Assembly (NCBI GenBank): GCA_000151295.1
Contig: GG745363.1
Coordinates: forward strand, 382,026-446,025
Length of the DNA: 64,000 nt
Reading direction: 5' to 3'
Source of the DNA: Allomyces macrogynus ATCC 38327
Lineage: Eukaryota; Blastocladiomycota; Blastocladiomycetes; Blastocladiales; Blastocladiaceae
Shown: piece after piece, positions 1-10,036 of the stretch
Numbering within the stretch: the stretch's first letter is position 1
How the letters are laid out: each line of letters begins with the position of its first letter
Position numbers and translations under genes: made by a program
The notes under the pieces: generated by a model
Seen by the model: the letters and a program-made list of their open reading frames with translations, nothing else
What the model was told of the DNA's origin: nothing
The model's database searches: none

Positions 1-10
1 GGGGGGGGGG

Positions 11-57
11 AGCGTCTTTAGCGTCTTGGCGCAGCGTCTTGGCCAGCGTCTTGGCGC
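11..57 (+). repeat. Tandem partial copies of the tRNA-iMet 5' end
   Basis: The first bases of the tRNA, AGCGTCTTGGCGC, recur in direct tandem immediately upstream: AGCGTCTT at 11-18, AGCGTCTTGGCGC at 20-32, AGCGTCTTGGC at 33-43, and the genuine tRNA start at 45-57. Bases 1-10 are all G, which suggests the sequence begins at an assembly break, so the array may extend further left. Confidence 0.85.
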
Positions 58-116
58 AGGGGAAGCGCGCAGGGCTCATAACCCTGAGGTCGCAGGATCG
101 AAACCTGCAGACGCTA
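45..116 (+). tRNA. Initiator tRNA-Met (CAT anticodon)
   Basis: A complete 72-nt cloverleaf without a visible intron. The acceptor stem AGCGTCT (45-51) pairs perfectly with AGACGCT (109-115), followed by discriminator A116. The anticodon stem CAGGG (70-74) pairs with CCCTG (82-86) around loop CTCATAA, anticodon CAT at 77-79. The T stem GCAGG (92-96) pairs with CCTGC (104-108) around loop ATCGAAA. Initiator identity follows from the A1:U72 pair, the three G:C pairs at the base of the anticodon stem, and A54/A60 in the T loop in place of the elongator TTC. CCA is not encoded, as is normal for eukaryotic nuclear tRNAs. A run of seven T at 142-148 is a plausible RNA polymerase III terminator. Confidence 0.95.
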
Positions 117-141
117 CTGATTTCCTCAATCATAAGAGGAC

Positions 142-148
142 TTTTTTT
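142..148 (+). terminator. Pol III T-run terminator after tRNA-iMet
   Basis: Seven consecutive T start 26 nt downstream of the tRNA 3' end. RNA polymerase III stops in such runs, so this is the expected terminator. Confidence 0.7.
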
Positions 149-1005
149 CCGGTGGCGTCGAAACCGACGGAGTGTGAAGGTGGGGTCGACATTTTGTGAT
201 TCGGCACTGGGTCGACATTTTGTGATTCGGCACTGCAACAGCGAAGCGCGCTCCAATGTTCCAAGCTTTCTTGTCGGGACATGGAACCCGCAACGTCGCA
301 ACGTCGTGCGTATTGCATTTGTTGTTTGTTGTTTCGCTCGTGTGTGGCTGCGACCAAACTGCCTGACCCATGCGCATTGTTCCAACCCTCGGTGAGTTTG
401 TCATTTCTTCGTCCGTCGTTGAGACACGGACTGACCTGACAGGGGCCAGGTGGATAAAGTCGGTGCTCCACCCGTCACCATGTACAGCAAAAGCGGGACG
501 CAGCGACCCCATTCCGGCCGGCCGCCGCGCTCCAGTGGTGGTATATTTACAGTCGATGTCTGTCGCGCCCATCCGCTGGCCCGCGCTATTTGCACGAGCC
601 ACGAGCGCGACCGGAGAGAGAGAGCAGGGGAGAGGAGGAGGAGGAAGGGGACATGGAGACCAAAACAGCGCGAAAAATAACTGTGAACGGAGGATTTCAG
701 GGGGGATAGGGGGAAATCGGGGGCTGGTGCAAAAACATGGACAGCGCAAAAAAAAACGATTGCCGGGGCAAAACTGCGGAAAGAGCGGCGGCGCGTGGGA
801 GGGTGGAGAGTGGGAGAAGGGCGGCCGGCGAAGACGCGTCGGTGCCGCGAAGGAGGAGAGGAGGAAGGGAGGAGGGGAGGGAGTGTGGAATAAATACACC
901 CAATGGCAATGGATGAGGAGCGCAAGCGAGCGCGCCGTTCCCGTTTGTCCGGAGAACGCAGCAGCAACAAACCAAAAGCGCAAAAACGGACCAAAACTGG
1001 ATCAC
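149..1005. other. Intergenic, no gene supported
   Basis: Apart from the 26-bp duplication this stretch is purine-rich and low in complexity on the plus strand (GGAGGAGAGGAGG-like runs near 630-660 and 840-890). Open frames exist on both strands but are biased runs of R, P and S without recognisable domains. It probably holds the 3' region of the minus-strand gene that ends at 1006. Confidence 0.5.
183..234 (+). repeat. 26-bp tandem duplication
   Basis: Two exact adjacent copies of a 26-bp unit that begins GGGTCGACATTTTG and ends TTCGGCACT, at 183-208 and 209-234. It lies between the tRNA terminator and the downstream flank of the coiled-coil gene. No coding or structural role is evident. Confidence 0.9.
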
Positions 1006-3472
1006 TCATTCGGTCGTTGGCGACACCCCCCACCCCGCGGGCGGCGGCGGACTCGGCAACACCCCCATCGTGCCAATCACTGGATGGTACAGCGTCGCCG
1101 ACACCGTTGACAGCGTCTTCCCGCGCTCACTCCTTGCCGGTGCCGGTACTGGGTCCGAAAACATCCCGCCGCCCAAGACATGCAACGCCTCGACCTGATC
1201 GGCCCCCGGCGGTCCGGACGCGGCAATCGCCGCGGGACTCGGCGGCGTCGACCGCTGCGACTGTCTCGGCATCGCCGGTTCCGTCGCGGAGCGGCGCGGC
1301 GGCGGCGCGCGAACGCGCGCGAGCGGGCGGTTCGGGTCGGTATCGGCGTCGAGTCCGGCGGTGAATGACGCGGCGGAGGTCGGTGCAAGCTCCGACGGTT
1401 CGGTGCCGACACCGGAAAAACTGAACCCGTAGGTTTCGACGTAGTTCCTTGAGCCACGAAGAGAGCGTGGCGGTCGACTTGACGCGCGCGTCGTTCGCGG
1501 CGGACGCTGCGACGGATGCAGAAGCCGCAGCGGATGCGGCGCCGGAGGACGACGAGGACGCGGGGACGGGGGACAGGAGTGATGCGGTATCACGCGTCGG
1601 TGGCGGCGCAGTCGCGCGCGGCGGCCACGCGCTGCTGCCGGTGGTCGACGACGAGGTTGCGGCACGGCGCACGGGTGGCGACATGTTGGGCGGTCCGCCC
1701 GTCGCGGTGCCGCCGGTCGACCGCGACCCTTGGCGGACGAGCGGGGTCTCGGACCGCAGGGACGACCGTATACTCGCGCGCACGGTCGCGGGCTTGCTTG
1801 CAGACACGGCTGCAGCAAGACCAGCGGCCGTCAGTTCGCCAGGCAGAGTGCGCAGTGCTGACGCGACCGACTCGACAGCAGACGCCTCGTCATCAAACAC
1901 GACCGGTGCCGGCGCGGACGCCGGCGCAGGAGCGCTCGCAACGGGCGCGAGCACTGCCGGCGGCAACCACGACGTCCCCGTGGCCGTACTCGGCCGTGGT
2001 GGCCTTGGAATCGGCCGATTCGGGCTCGGCGACCGGGACCGCCCTCCCGGCACCTGCGATCGCGGCGGAATCACCGTCCATGTTGTCGCTGCTGACGGCC
2101 GCGGACCATCGAGTGCTGCGCGCAGTTGCATAACCGCAGGCGACGCCGATCCGGACCCGGACGGGGTCGGTGCAACGTCGGCTGAGCCCGGGACCGACGC
2201 GGAAATGGCCGCTGCATGGCTAACTTCGTCAATCGTCTCGTCGGTGGCACCCGGAAGCTGCGACGCCCCGCGCGGCGGGATCGGGATCGCCGGTGGTGCC
2301 GGCGGAGGTGGGGGTGGGACGAACCGGTCGATCGGCGGCTCGGACCGCGACCGAAGCCGGCCGACAGGGCTCGCGTCGCGCGCAGCGGGACTGTCGTAGG
2401 GCGACGCGGTCGTCGACGAGGAAATGACGACAGGCGCGCCAGCGACGGTCATGGGCCGTGGAACGGGTGGGGACCGTGCTGCATACGCGGCGGCGTGCGG
2501 TAACGTGGGCGGGTTCGAGTCGGCGAGGGACAGCGTGTCGAGCTTGACGGGTTGCTGGAAGAGGTCGCGTGTGTGGTCCTAAACAGCGGAATCCGCGGCG
2601 GTTAGAGACATCAGGCTCGCGATCACCACTACCACTCCCTCCTGAAAAAAAGATCAAGAACATGCCCAAGCGCGCCGCAACTTCTTGCGCATCCCGCCCC
2701 ACTTGGACGGCGCGTGCGCGGGCCTCCCCGCGGCCGCGTGCACGTTCCCGAGCAGCGCCGCGACCTGATCCGCGTGCGTCCCCGCACCCGCGCCGACTCC
2801 GGGAACCTCGTCCGGCGGAGAGTCCTCGCCACCGCGCGACATCAACCGGGACCGTAACGGCGGCGGCGCCGTATACGGGAACGCCTGGTACGGCGACTGC
2901 GCTTCCAAGTAAGCGACAATCGCCTCCCAATGCAAGATCGTCGACCGCAGCTCGGCATTCTCCTCGCGCAACGCATCGCGCTCACGCAGGACTTTGCGCA
3001 ACGCCTTGTCGGTTTTCGCGCGGAGCGCTTTTTCGTCGTTCAGCTGCGCCTTGAGCTCGCCCACTTTGGACCGCAACTTAGACGTGACTGTGGCCCCCGC
3101 CGCAGGCCCGTCGTCGTGGAACTCGTCCATCGTGTCGGCGCGCGACCGCGCGCGGCGCACACTCGGTGCGCGGGATGTCGGTGCGGGTGGAGCCGAGGCA
3201 GCGGACTGCGCGAGTGACGGGGAGCGGGCAGCGTCCGGTAGGGATGCGGGCGGGCTGGCGGCGAGCGCCGAGAGCGGGCGCGACGGAGCGGCGCGGAGGG
3301 ACGTGGATCGGAGCACACGCGGCGGGCTGGAAGCGGCCGCGAAAGGCGGGTTCCGACCGTGGTCGTGGTGATGGTGGTCGCGGTCGCTCGATCCGTGGTG
3401 CGAGTGCCGGTCGCCGTGCGGCCGGTGGAAGACGCTCCACAGGAGGCCCTTGGAGCGTGCGCCGCCGGCCAT
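1006..3472 (-). CDS. Large disordered coiled-coil protein, unknown function
   Basis: Not recognised as any named family. The start is the ATG at 3472. The first about 269 residues hold a His/Asp-rich stretch (RDHHHHDHGR), then a Ser/Ala/Pro-rich segment, then a coiled coil of about 60 residues (RSKVGELKAQLNDEKALRAK onward, residues about 130-185). Exon 1 reaches a stop at 2654. The downstream frame opens at 2578 just after a CTAAC branch site and TTTAG acceptor. A GC-AG intron 2579-2665 (donor GCATGT) joins them in phase 0; no GT donor does. Exon 2 is long, Pro/Ser/Ala-rich and disordered. Near 1444-1450 (AAGGAAC) one base appears extra: removing one G continues the reading frame to the stop at 1006, giving about 790 residues in all. 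A weak GTCGAC-donor intron is an alternative. The boundaries are therefore inferred, and two adjacent genes remain possible. Confidence 0.5.
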
Positions 3473-3688
3473 TGTCGTGGTGGATGGTGGGTTGCAGGCG
3501 GGCGCAGGAAGGGACAGTGGAGGTTGGCCGGTCGGTCGGCCGGCGAGTTGGCCTGATCAACGGGAAACTGCGCGAGGGTTGCGTTGGTCGACTGCGAAAC
3601 GGGTTCAAGTCCACTCCCAACACCAAGTCGAGCGACAGAGAGAGAAAGAGCGCTGCTGCTCTGGTCCGTCAAGACGACCGACAGCAGG

Positions 3689-3788
3689 NNNNNNNNNNNN
3701 NNNNNNNNNNNNNNNNNNNNNNNNNNNNNNNNNNNNNNNNNNNNNNNNNNNNNNNNNNNNNNNNNNNNNNNNNNNNNNNNNNNNNNNN
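3689..3788. other. Assembly gap of 100 N
   Basis: Exactly 100 N, a conventional placeholder, followed directly by a C homopolymer (3789-3804). The true gap length is unknown. Confidence 0.98.
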
Positions 3789-3804
3789 CCCCCCCCCCCC
3801 CCCC

Positions 3805-5496
3805 AAGCGTCGGACAGCCAAAGCGTGCGTGCGGACCGGTCGTCTGTCGAGCGAGCTGGTGGTCCGAGCGGGTGGCGCGCTTGGGTTGGCCAGTCGGGGC
3901 AGTTGGCAGGACGAGCGTCGTAGCGCAGTCGCGCAGGAGGCGGGGGCCGGTGGCGTTCTCGCCGATGCGATGCGCGCGCGGCGCGGCGTGCGCAGCGTGG
4001 AGCGCCGACGTCGGTCGTCGTCGGGACTGGACGGTTCACGAGAGCACGTCGCCGAGCGCGCGCCGTGGGCGTGCGAGCCGGTGCCAAGCGGAGTGTTGTG
4101 CTTGAGGTCGCTGGCTCGTTGCGTGCGAGAGGGTGGCGGTGGCGGTCTCGTTCTGGAGAGGCGAGGTCGAGAACAGAGAAAAGGGTCAGATGCTCTGCAT
4201 TTTTCCTGCTCGCACACCACCAGCACGCATCCGCACGCATCCGCTTGACCCCGCTTGAATGATCACCGGCGATAAAATAAATGGCATGGTGCTGGACGTA
4301 CTCGACAATCACGACCGTCGACAATGCCGCAAAATAGGTGGCGAGCGATCAGCGCTTGCAACGAGTTGCTATCGAGAGCGAGGAGGGTCAGGCAGCACGT
4401 TCGTCTTGTTGCTGGCAGTCGCGGGCACAGATGCATGCTCCGCGACCCACGCCAACCGAGTCCCTGAAGCGGGAGCGGATCGCATCGGTGTGGCGTGTCA
4501 CGTACGCGGCCAATCCAGATCACAGTGCGTGCTGGCACCCGGCGGAGGCAGGGAGAGAAATGAAGTCGTAGAGCACAGCGGGCAGCTGCTGGGACGGAGC
4601 TGGCCGTCCGTACAAGACTTGAGCAAACAGCAATGCGTGCTCGAGTTGGTGGTGCAAGCAAGGCTCCAACGTTGGCACCGCAGCGCGCGTCGGGTGGTTC
4701 AAGGGACGGTCAAGCGGCGACGCGGGCGACGGCACGCTGCAGAGGGAAGCGATGGGGCCCGCCTCGCACGCCGGTGTGCAAAGGCAAACTCGGAAGGCAA
4801 GAAGGTGCGCGGTTGGTCGTGCCGTTTTCGTCGTTGAGCAGAGTGGGTCGAATCGGGCCTCCACCGCTGATCGTGAACGATGCGAACGCGCCGCGCCGAT
4901 CACAAACGCGTTGGGAGCCAGCGCGGCCGCCGAAGATCAGCGCCGTCGTGCTGCTGGTGCCGTCGCAAGCGGGGTCGGTGCAACCCGCGCGGGGGGTCGT
5001 GCGGCGCGTGAGCGTGGGCTTGGAATTTCCGCACGTGGTCGACGTCGTGTGCGACGCGGCGGGCTAGACGGCCCACGGCCAGTTGGATTGCAGCGCGGGG
5101 TGGCAGCCTTGCTTGCTGTCGTCGTGCAGGGGATAAAGTGTCGACACTATTCGCGGCTAGGTCAAGATACAAGAGGGTCAGCCACAACGTGATGATGGCC
5201 TGCGGTAAAAAGTGCGCGGAGCGGGACAGTAGACTGGAAATACACATCCACTAGTATTACGAAAGGTCATTGCTCAAGCAGATTCGGTGACAGGGGGCGG
5301 GCTTCCCAGTGGCTTCTGCCTTGTCCGCGTCCGAGCTCGGCACCGTCGCCCTCCTTTCACGTCGTGCAGTTGCGGGCAGACTTGTGCAGCCGTGTGCTTC
5401 CACAGCCAAACAGCCAAGAGTCGATCGATCGTCGATCGATTTGCATTTCCCACCTCTGTCCACGGTTCAATACAAACATCAACCACGACCAAGCCC
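3805..5496. other. Intergenic after the gap, no gene supported
   Basis: Frames here are short or overlap each other on both strands, with no conserved motif and no splice-joined extension that I could find. The last about 240 nt are probably the 3' untranslated region of the chitinase gene ending at 5497. A palindromic GATC-rich stretch (GTCGATCGATCG) lies near 5420-5440. Confidence 0.45.
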
Positions 5497-6822
5497 TTAC
5501 AGCAGCACGCGGCGCGCCGGGTCCAACAGATCCCCACGGCGGTCCTGCGAGATATCCCATCCGAAAACACCACCCAACCCCAACTCCTTGATCGCCTGGC
5601 ACTTGAGCGTGACCGACTCCTGGTCCTCGTACGAGATCCAAATCTGCGTCTGCGGGTTGTACAGAATCGGCGTGCCCGCGGCCGGATCCATGATCCGCTG
5701 GTACCCCTGCGCCTGCGTGTACTTGGCACACAGATCATTCCAGTCAACGATCCCCTTGGCCCAGGACCCGTCGGCCATGCCCGCACCGACTGGTGCGCCA
5801 ACGTTCGGCGATCCGACACCCGCAAACGCGCGGCCCGACATCGGGATACCGGGAATGATCTTGTGCCGCGGAACACCGCGCATCGTGTACGCGCGAACCG
5901 CGTTCAGGATGCACGACATGGGCGCGGCGTGGCCCGTCGCCGTCGACCACGAACCGACGCACTCGTAGGTCATGATGTTCACGAAATCGCACGTGCGCGC
6001 CAAGCCAGGCATGTCGAGGAAACGGTGCAGCGACTCGGCGTAGGCGGTCGCGACGGTCAGGAGGTACTTGTCGCGGCCCTGCTGCTGCGCGAGCTGGTCG
6101 AGACCCTGCCGGAGGGACTCGAGGAGGAGCGTGAAGTTTTGCGGGTCGGCCGGGTCGCGCGCGTTGGTCGGGAGACCGCCGCTGCCGGGGAACTCCCACT
6201 ATCGTGACACGTTGTGACGGGGTCAGTTTACGCTGCAGACGCAACTGGCAAACAGCAGCAAGTGAGAAAGGCGTACGTCGAGGTCGATGCCGTCAAAGTT
6301 GTACTTGGTCATCCACTCGCAGACCGACTGCGTGAACGTCTGCCGCGACTGCGGCGTGCGCGCCACGAGCGAGAACTCTGCCAAGACACACATGTCGCTC
6401 TCGTCAGTTTCTCGCCGTCGTCACACTCGCCAATCAAGCGCGCAGCGTACCCTTAGAGAAGGTCCACCCGCCAATACTCAGAATCGTCTTGAGGTGCGGG
6501 TTACGCTGGCGCAGTGGCGAGTCGCGGCGGTTGAAGACCTCAAACGCGCCGCGGAACGTGGTGCCGTTCAGCTCATAGGGCTTGTCCATGTCGGCCCACT
6601 GGTCGCCAGGGGCCAAGACGCCGTTGGCAATGTTGGCAAACGCCTAGAGCGCGTGGGGGGAGACCAGTGTCAGCGAACGGTGCGCGTGCGGGCGGGCAAG
6701 CGGCAAGAGGGACGTACATAGTATAGGTGCGTGAGCTTCTCGACGGGGATCTCGTTGGGCGGGTAGGCGCGGTCGTAGGTCGACCAGCTCGGGTAATAGG
6801 CAGCAACGTGCGCACCGGTCAT
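5497..6822 (-). CDS. GH18 family chitinase, 4 exons
   Basis: Glycoside hydrolase family 18 enzyme that cleaves chitin by substrate-assisted catalysis. Exons are 6822-6718, 6643-6451, 6377-6277 and 6198-5497, totalling 366 residues, all GT-AG introns. Family marks in order: THLYYAFANI near residue 32, SIGGWTFS near 93, and the catalytic box DGIDLDWE at about 128-135 with Glu135 as proton donor. The third intron falls inside this box, between DGIDLD and WE. Later come VNIMTYE, PGIPMSGRAF and the C-terminal GVFGWDIS strand. The start ATG at 6822 lacks a signal peptide, yet a CAG acceptor at about 6851 precedes it in an open phase (reading PDNKTK before Met). An upstream exon with the secretion signal is therefore likely but was not located. 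It probably acts in wall remodelling or nutrition. Confidence 0.9.
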
Positions 6823-6851
6823 CTTGGTCTTGTTGTCGGGAGCTGTTGGGC

Positions 6852-7690
6852 GAGAGAGGAGCGGGGAGATTGTATCAGCGCGTGCGGGTTGTGGACGCTT
6901 TTGAACGGAGCGTGTCGACCCAGCGAAGGAACGTGCGTCACGTCACGACGTGGAAGACCGAGCCAGGCACAGCGTCCTTTCGTGCAGCTGGGTGAAGGCA
7001 AGTCGAGCGCATTGGACGGTAGCGACCAGAGGGGCGAGACCACTCGGCGAGACCAACGCCAAGCGCACGCGGCCACGCGCTCGCCAGGTCGACCACGCTC
7101 GTGTCCACCTATTCCTCGTCTTGTTTTCGGTGCATGTCGATGATCACGGACCAAACGGGTGCAGTCGGGTCCTTGGTCGAGGCTCGAGCTTGACGAGCGC
7201 AGACGAGGAGACAGCACGGAGAGACAGCACGGGGAGAGAAGGCGAGCGAGCAGCCAGCCAGTCGAGAGCAACGAGCTTGGCGGAGCAGAGCGCGTTGTGC
7301 AGAAGAACGCGTGCGTGGTTGTGGAAGGCAGGGAGGTCGAAAATGAAGTAAAGAGGCGCGCGGGCGTTGGAGGTTGGGTCGGAGGGCAACTGGGCCACCA
7401 CACGTGAGCGCGACCAGCCAAGCAAAGCATGCGCTTCCAAGTCACTCATCGCTGCGCTTGCCTTCAAGCAAGTCGTCGGACTCTGCGTCCCGTCGTGCCA
7501 AAGAATACGACGACACCTGCGATTTCCCAACGCCGCCTTGCAACCAACCTGGGCGAGTAGCCCTCCGTGTGCTCTCCACCCGTGCGCACCGTGTCGTGGG
7601 CATCGAATCTCGAGAAACCGGCTTTGGACGAGCGACCTCAGCTGCGAGTGTCCATCACGACCAATCATAATGGGAGTTGCCCCAAATCCG
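6852..7690. other. Intergenic or upstream exon of the chitinase
   Basis: Between the chitinase and the broken gene on the plus strand. A splice acceptor (CTCTCTCGCCCAACAG on the minus strand) directly before the chitinase start implies that an untranslated or signal-peptide exon lies somewhere here. No convincing donor and signal sequence could be chosen. Confidence 0.4.
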
Positions 7691-8769
7691 ACCCGCCTGG
7701 CACGTCGAATGCGGCCGCCGCCGTACCCGCACCGAGCCCCGCCATGTCCTCTACCATCTGTGCCAAGTCTACGGAGCCCCCAGCCGCAGCCACGACGCTG
7801 ACCCCGCCACCACCGACCCCATTTGAGCGCATGCTCGACGACCTGATCGAGTACATTGCCCGGCACTTGATCGCGCTCAAGCCGGACCAGAGACACACGG
7901 CCGCCTCCCTCGCACGGTCCTCCCCTCTCCTCTTCATTCCCGTCATGACGGCGCTTTTGCGCAACGCCATGAGCCCGTTTTCGCTAACGCCCATGCCGGC
8001 CAAGGACGGGTACTCGCTGAGCACGCGCTCGAATTCCAAGGAACCACGATCGGCTACGTCGTGCGCGACCCCATCGGTTCGATTGCCGTGGTCCAATCTG
8101 ACGGCGGCACGGCAGGCGCGCACGGTACCTACACGGTGAAGCACGAGCGCCGCGACTTGATTCGGATTCCGCATATTCAGATTCGTCGCGATGAGTTCTC
8201 TCGCGGGTTTGTCGTCCCGCCGTTCCCCGGCGACGTGGCCGTCATGCACGTACCGAATTTGATTCGTCGCCCGTCAATACGACTGCGTTCGAGGCGCTCG
8301 TCACGAACATGCCGAGAACGGTGCGCACGCCCTCGATTACCGCGCACGGTGTCCTCCCCGCGGGCACCGCCGTGGATATCTTCTCCGCGTCCCGACGAAT
8401 TTCACGCACTTCATTTGGGAACATTGCCTTATGAGGACCAACTCCGACGCGACTGCGTTTATTGATGCGATTGCGCGACTCGACGAGCTTATCTCGCTCC
8501 GCCTCGTGCACTGTTTTCTCGAGGACACGAAACGCACCGCCGACTTGCTCAAGGCGCTGCCGAGGGGACTGCGGCGATTCTACTTTGTCGGTGGCGCGCG
8601 CAACGACCCGGATTACTTTGATCCGCACTTGCTCGTCAAGCATCTGCCGCTGCACTTGCCGGTCGTGCGCAATTGCGCACAGCGGGGCGATTGCTATGTC
8701 TTACTGGCCAAGAGGTATGTCACCGAAGTGATATTTGATGGAAAGCAAGGGCCGCCACAGAAACGGTGA
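7691..8769 (+). pseudogene. Broken F-box/LRR-like gene, family B
   Basis: Three successive reading frames are needed to read one protein. Frame one (to about 8030) holds an F-box-like start (FERMLDDLIEYIARHL) followed by ARSSPLLFIPVMTALL. Frame two (about 8010-8270) reads EHALEFQGTTIGYVV and onward. Frame three (about 8385-8769) reads PTNFTHFIWEHCLMR, then ARLDELISLRLVHCFLED and KALPRGLRRFYFV, which are leucine-rich strands. No GT-AG introns fit the changes. The layout (DLxxxIA, then an AR-S segment, then a PV-LL segment) matches the intact gene at 57.1-58.9 kb. The C terminus past 8769 looks lost. I read it as a degraded paralog. Assembly errors could explain one break but probably not all. 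Confidence 0.6.
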
Positions 8770-10036
8770 TGGGTGGGTGGGGCTCGCGGGTTTGAATTCT
8801 GTTGATCCTGTTGTGGTCGACGTTTGGTCGTTATGACGAAAAATGCACCGCGGTTCTGATCGCTGCTGCGGATCGCATTGTTGGGTGTGAAACCACACTT
8901 TCGCAGCGCATATCATGACGCGTCCAAACCTCCATTCCTCATCGATATCTCATGCTCATGGCTCTCGCGCAGCAAGCCAGCGGACAAGTTGTGTATCAAT
9001 GTCAACAGTGGATTTGCCATTAGACCCGCGTCCGACTTTTGCATTCGACCATTCACTTGAGAGCCCGCACGAAATTGCGCCTCCATATCCTCATCATCAT
9101 GGCGCACATTGTTTCTTTCGGCCCGCGTGGCGAGCCGCAAAATCTAAAAGCACGCGTCCTCAGACATCTTGGACGGAATGGAAGATTTGAGATATGAATC
9201 GTCGTCACTTATTGTCATGTAGACATGGGTCACAATAATGATTGCATCCCTCTCCTCCCTACCTTGTTCCCAGCCATAAACGTCCAAATCCAAGCGCCGT
9301 CTCAACCACGTGCCGTTGCTTCGTTCGCTTCCGAAAATGGCATTGATAGCGGAACAGTGTTAACCATGCAACCTTGATTTACTGGGTCAGTCCGTCCTTG
9401 CAGTCCATCCATGCTCGATCATACGCAGTCGACCGCCATCCAACTCAGCTTCAGATCCGGTCTGCCCTTGGTCGAAAAGCCCGCGCATACCCGAGAAGCT
9501 CAAGACTGAATGACCGCTCACACAAACATGACCAATTATCTCGCGGACGCGCTCGTCGTCCTCCCTCAATCTGTGTGAGCCCGCACACGGGTCAATTGTC
9601 CGGGGTAACGCCGTCGTGTTCCAAAAGTTTCAGGTGCCGTGACGAACTGGCGGCAGCGGTCCGGTATAATGATCCATCTCACTTTCACCAAGGGATTTGG
9701 GGCTGATGCGGCATGTCATGTCAAAATGATGCGGCCGGCAGAAGCCGGCGCCCAGCGCGCGGTGACGTACGCGCATGCAGAGCCCACGCTCACGGACCAG
9801 GAGGCGGGTTTCAAAGGAGTGATTTTTGTTTCTTCACGTTGCCGCGCCGGACTTGGTGGTGGACAGGGCAAAGAGCAAAAGCACCAGTCAAATGATTGCA
9901 ATGGGAAGTAATTGCTATTCCAAAAAAAGAATCGCCAACGAGTTGATTCCCTACATGCGACACTGAGACAAAAATCTACCATCCAAAAACTGCGACACCG
10001 CGCATTTGCGCAGTCGCGTCGACTCGACGCCACCCT
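8770..10036. other. Intergenic, no gene supported
   Basis: About 1.2 kb with lower GC than its neighbours. Short frames on both strands lack domains. The right edge is the 3' region of the oligopeptide transporter gene. No tRNA or clear repeat was seen. Confidence 0.5.

Noticed and set aside
126..1110. Pro/Arg-rich frames on both strands upstream of the coiled-coil gene end
   Set aside because: Purine-rich low-complexity DNA gives open frames on both strands; no conserved motif is present.
1425..1445. 20-nt GT-AG segment as a tiny intron at the frame change in the coiled-coil gene
   Set aside because: It is too short to be spliced; a one-base error or a longer intron with donor GTCGAC is more plausible.
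3166..4248. Long plus-strand frame across the N gap
   Set aside because: It is antisense to the coiled-coil gene, then runs through 100 unknown bases, so the frame across the gap has no meaning.
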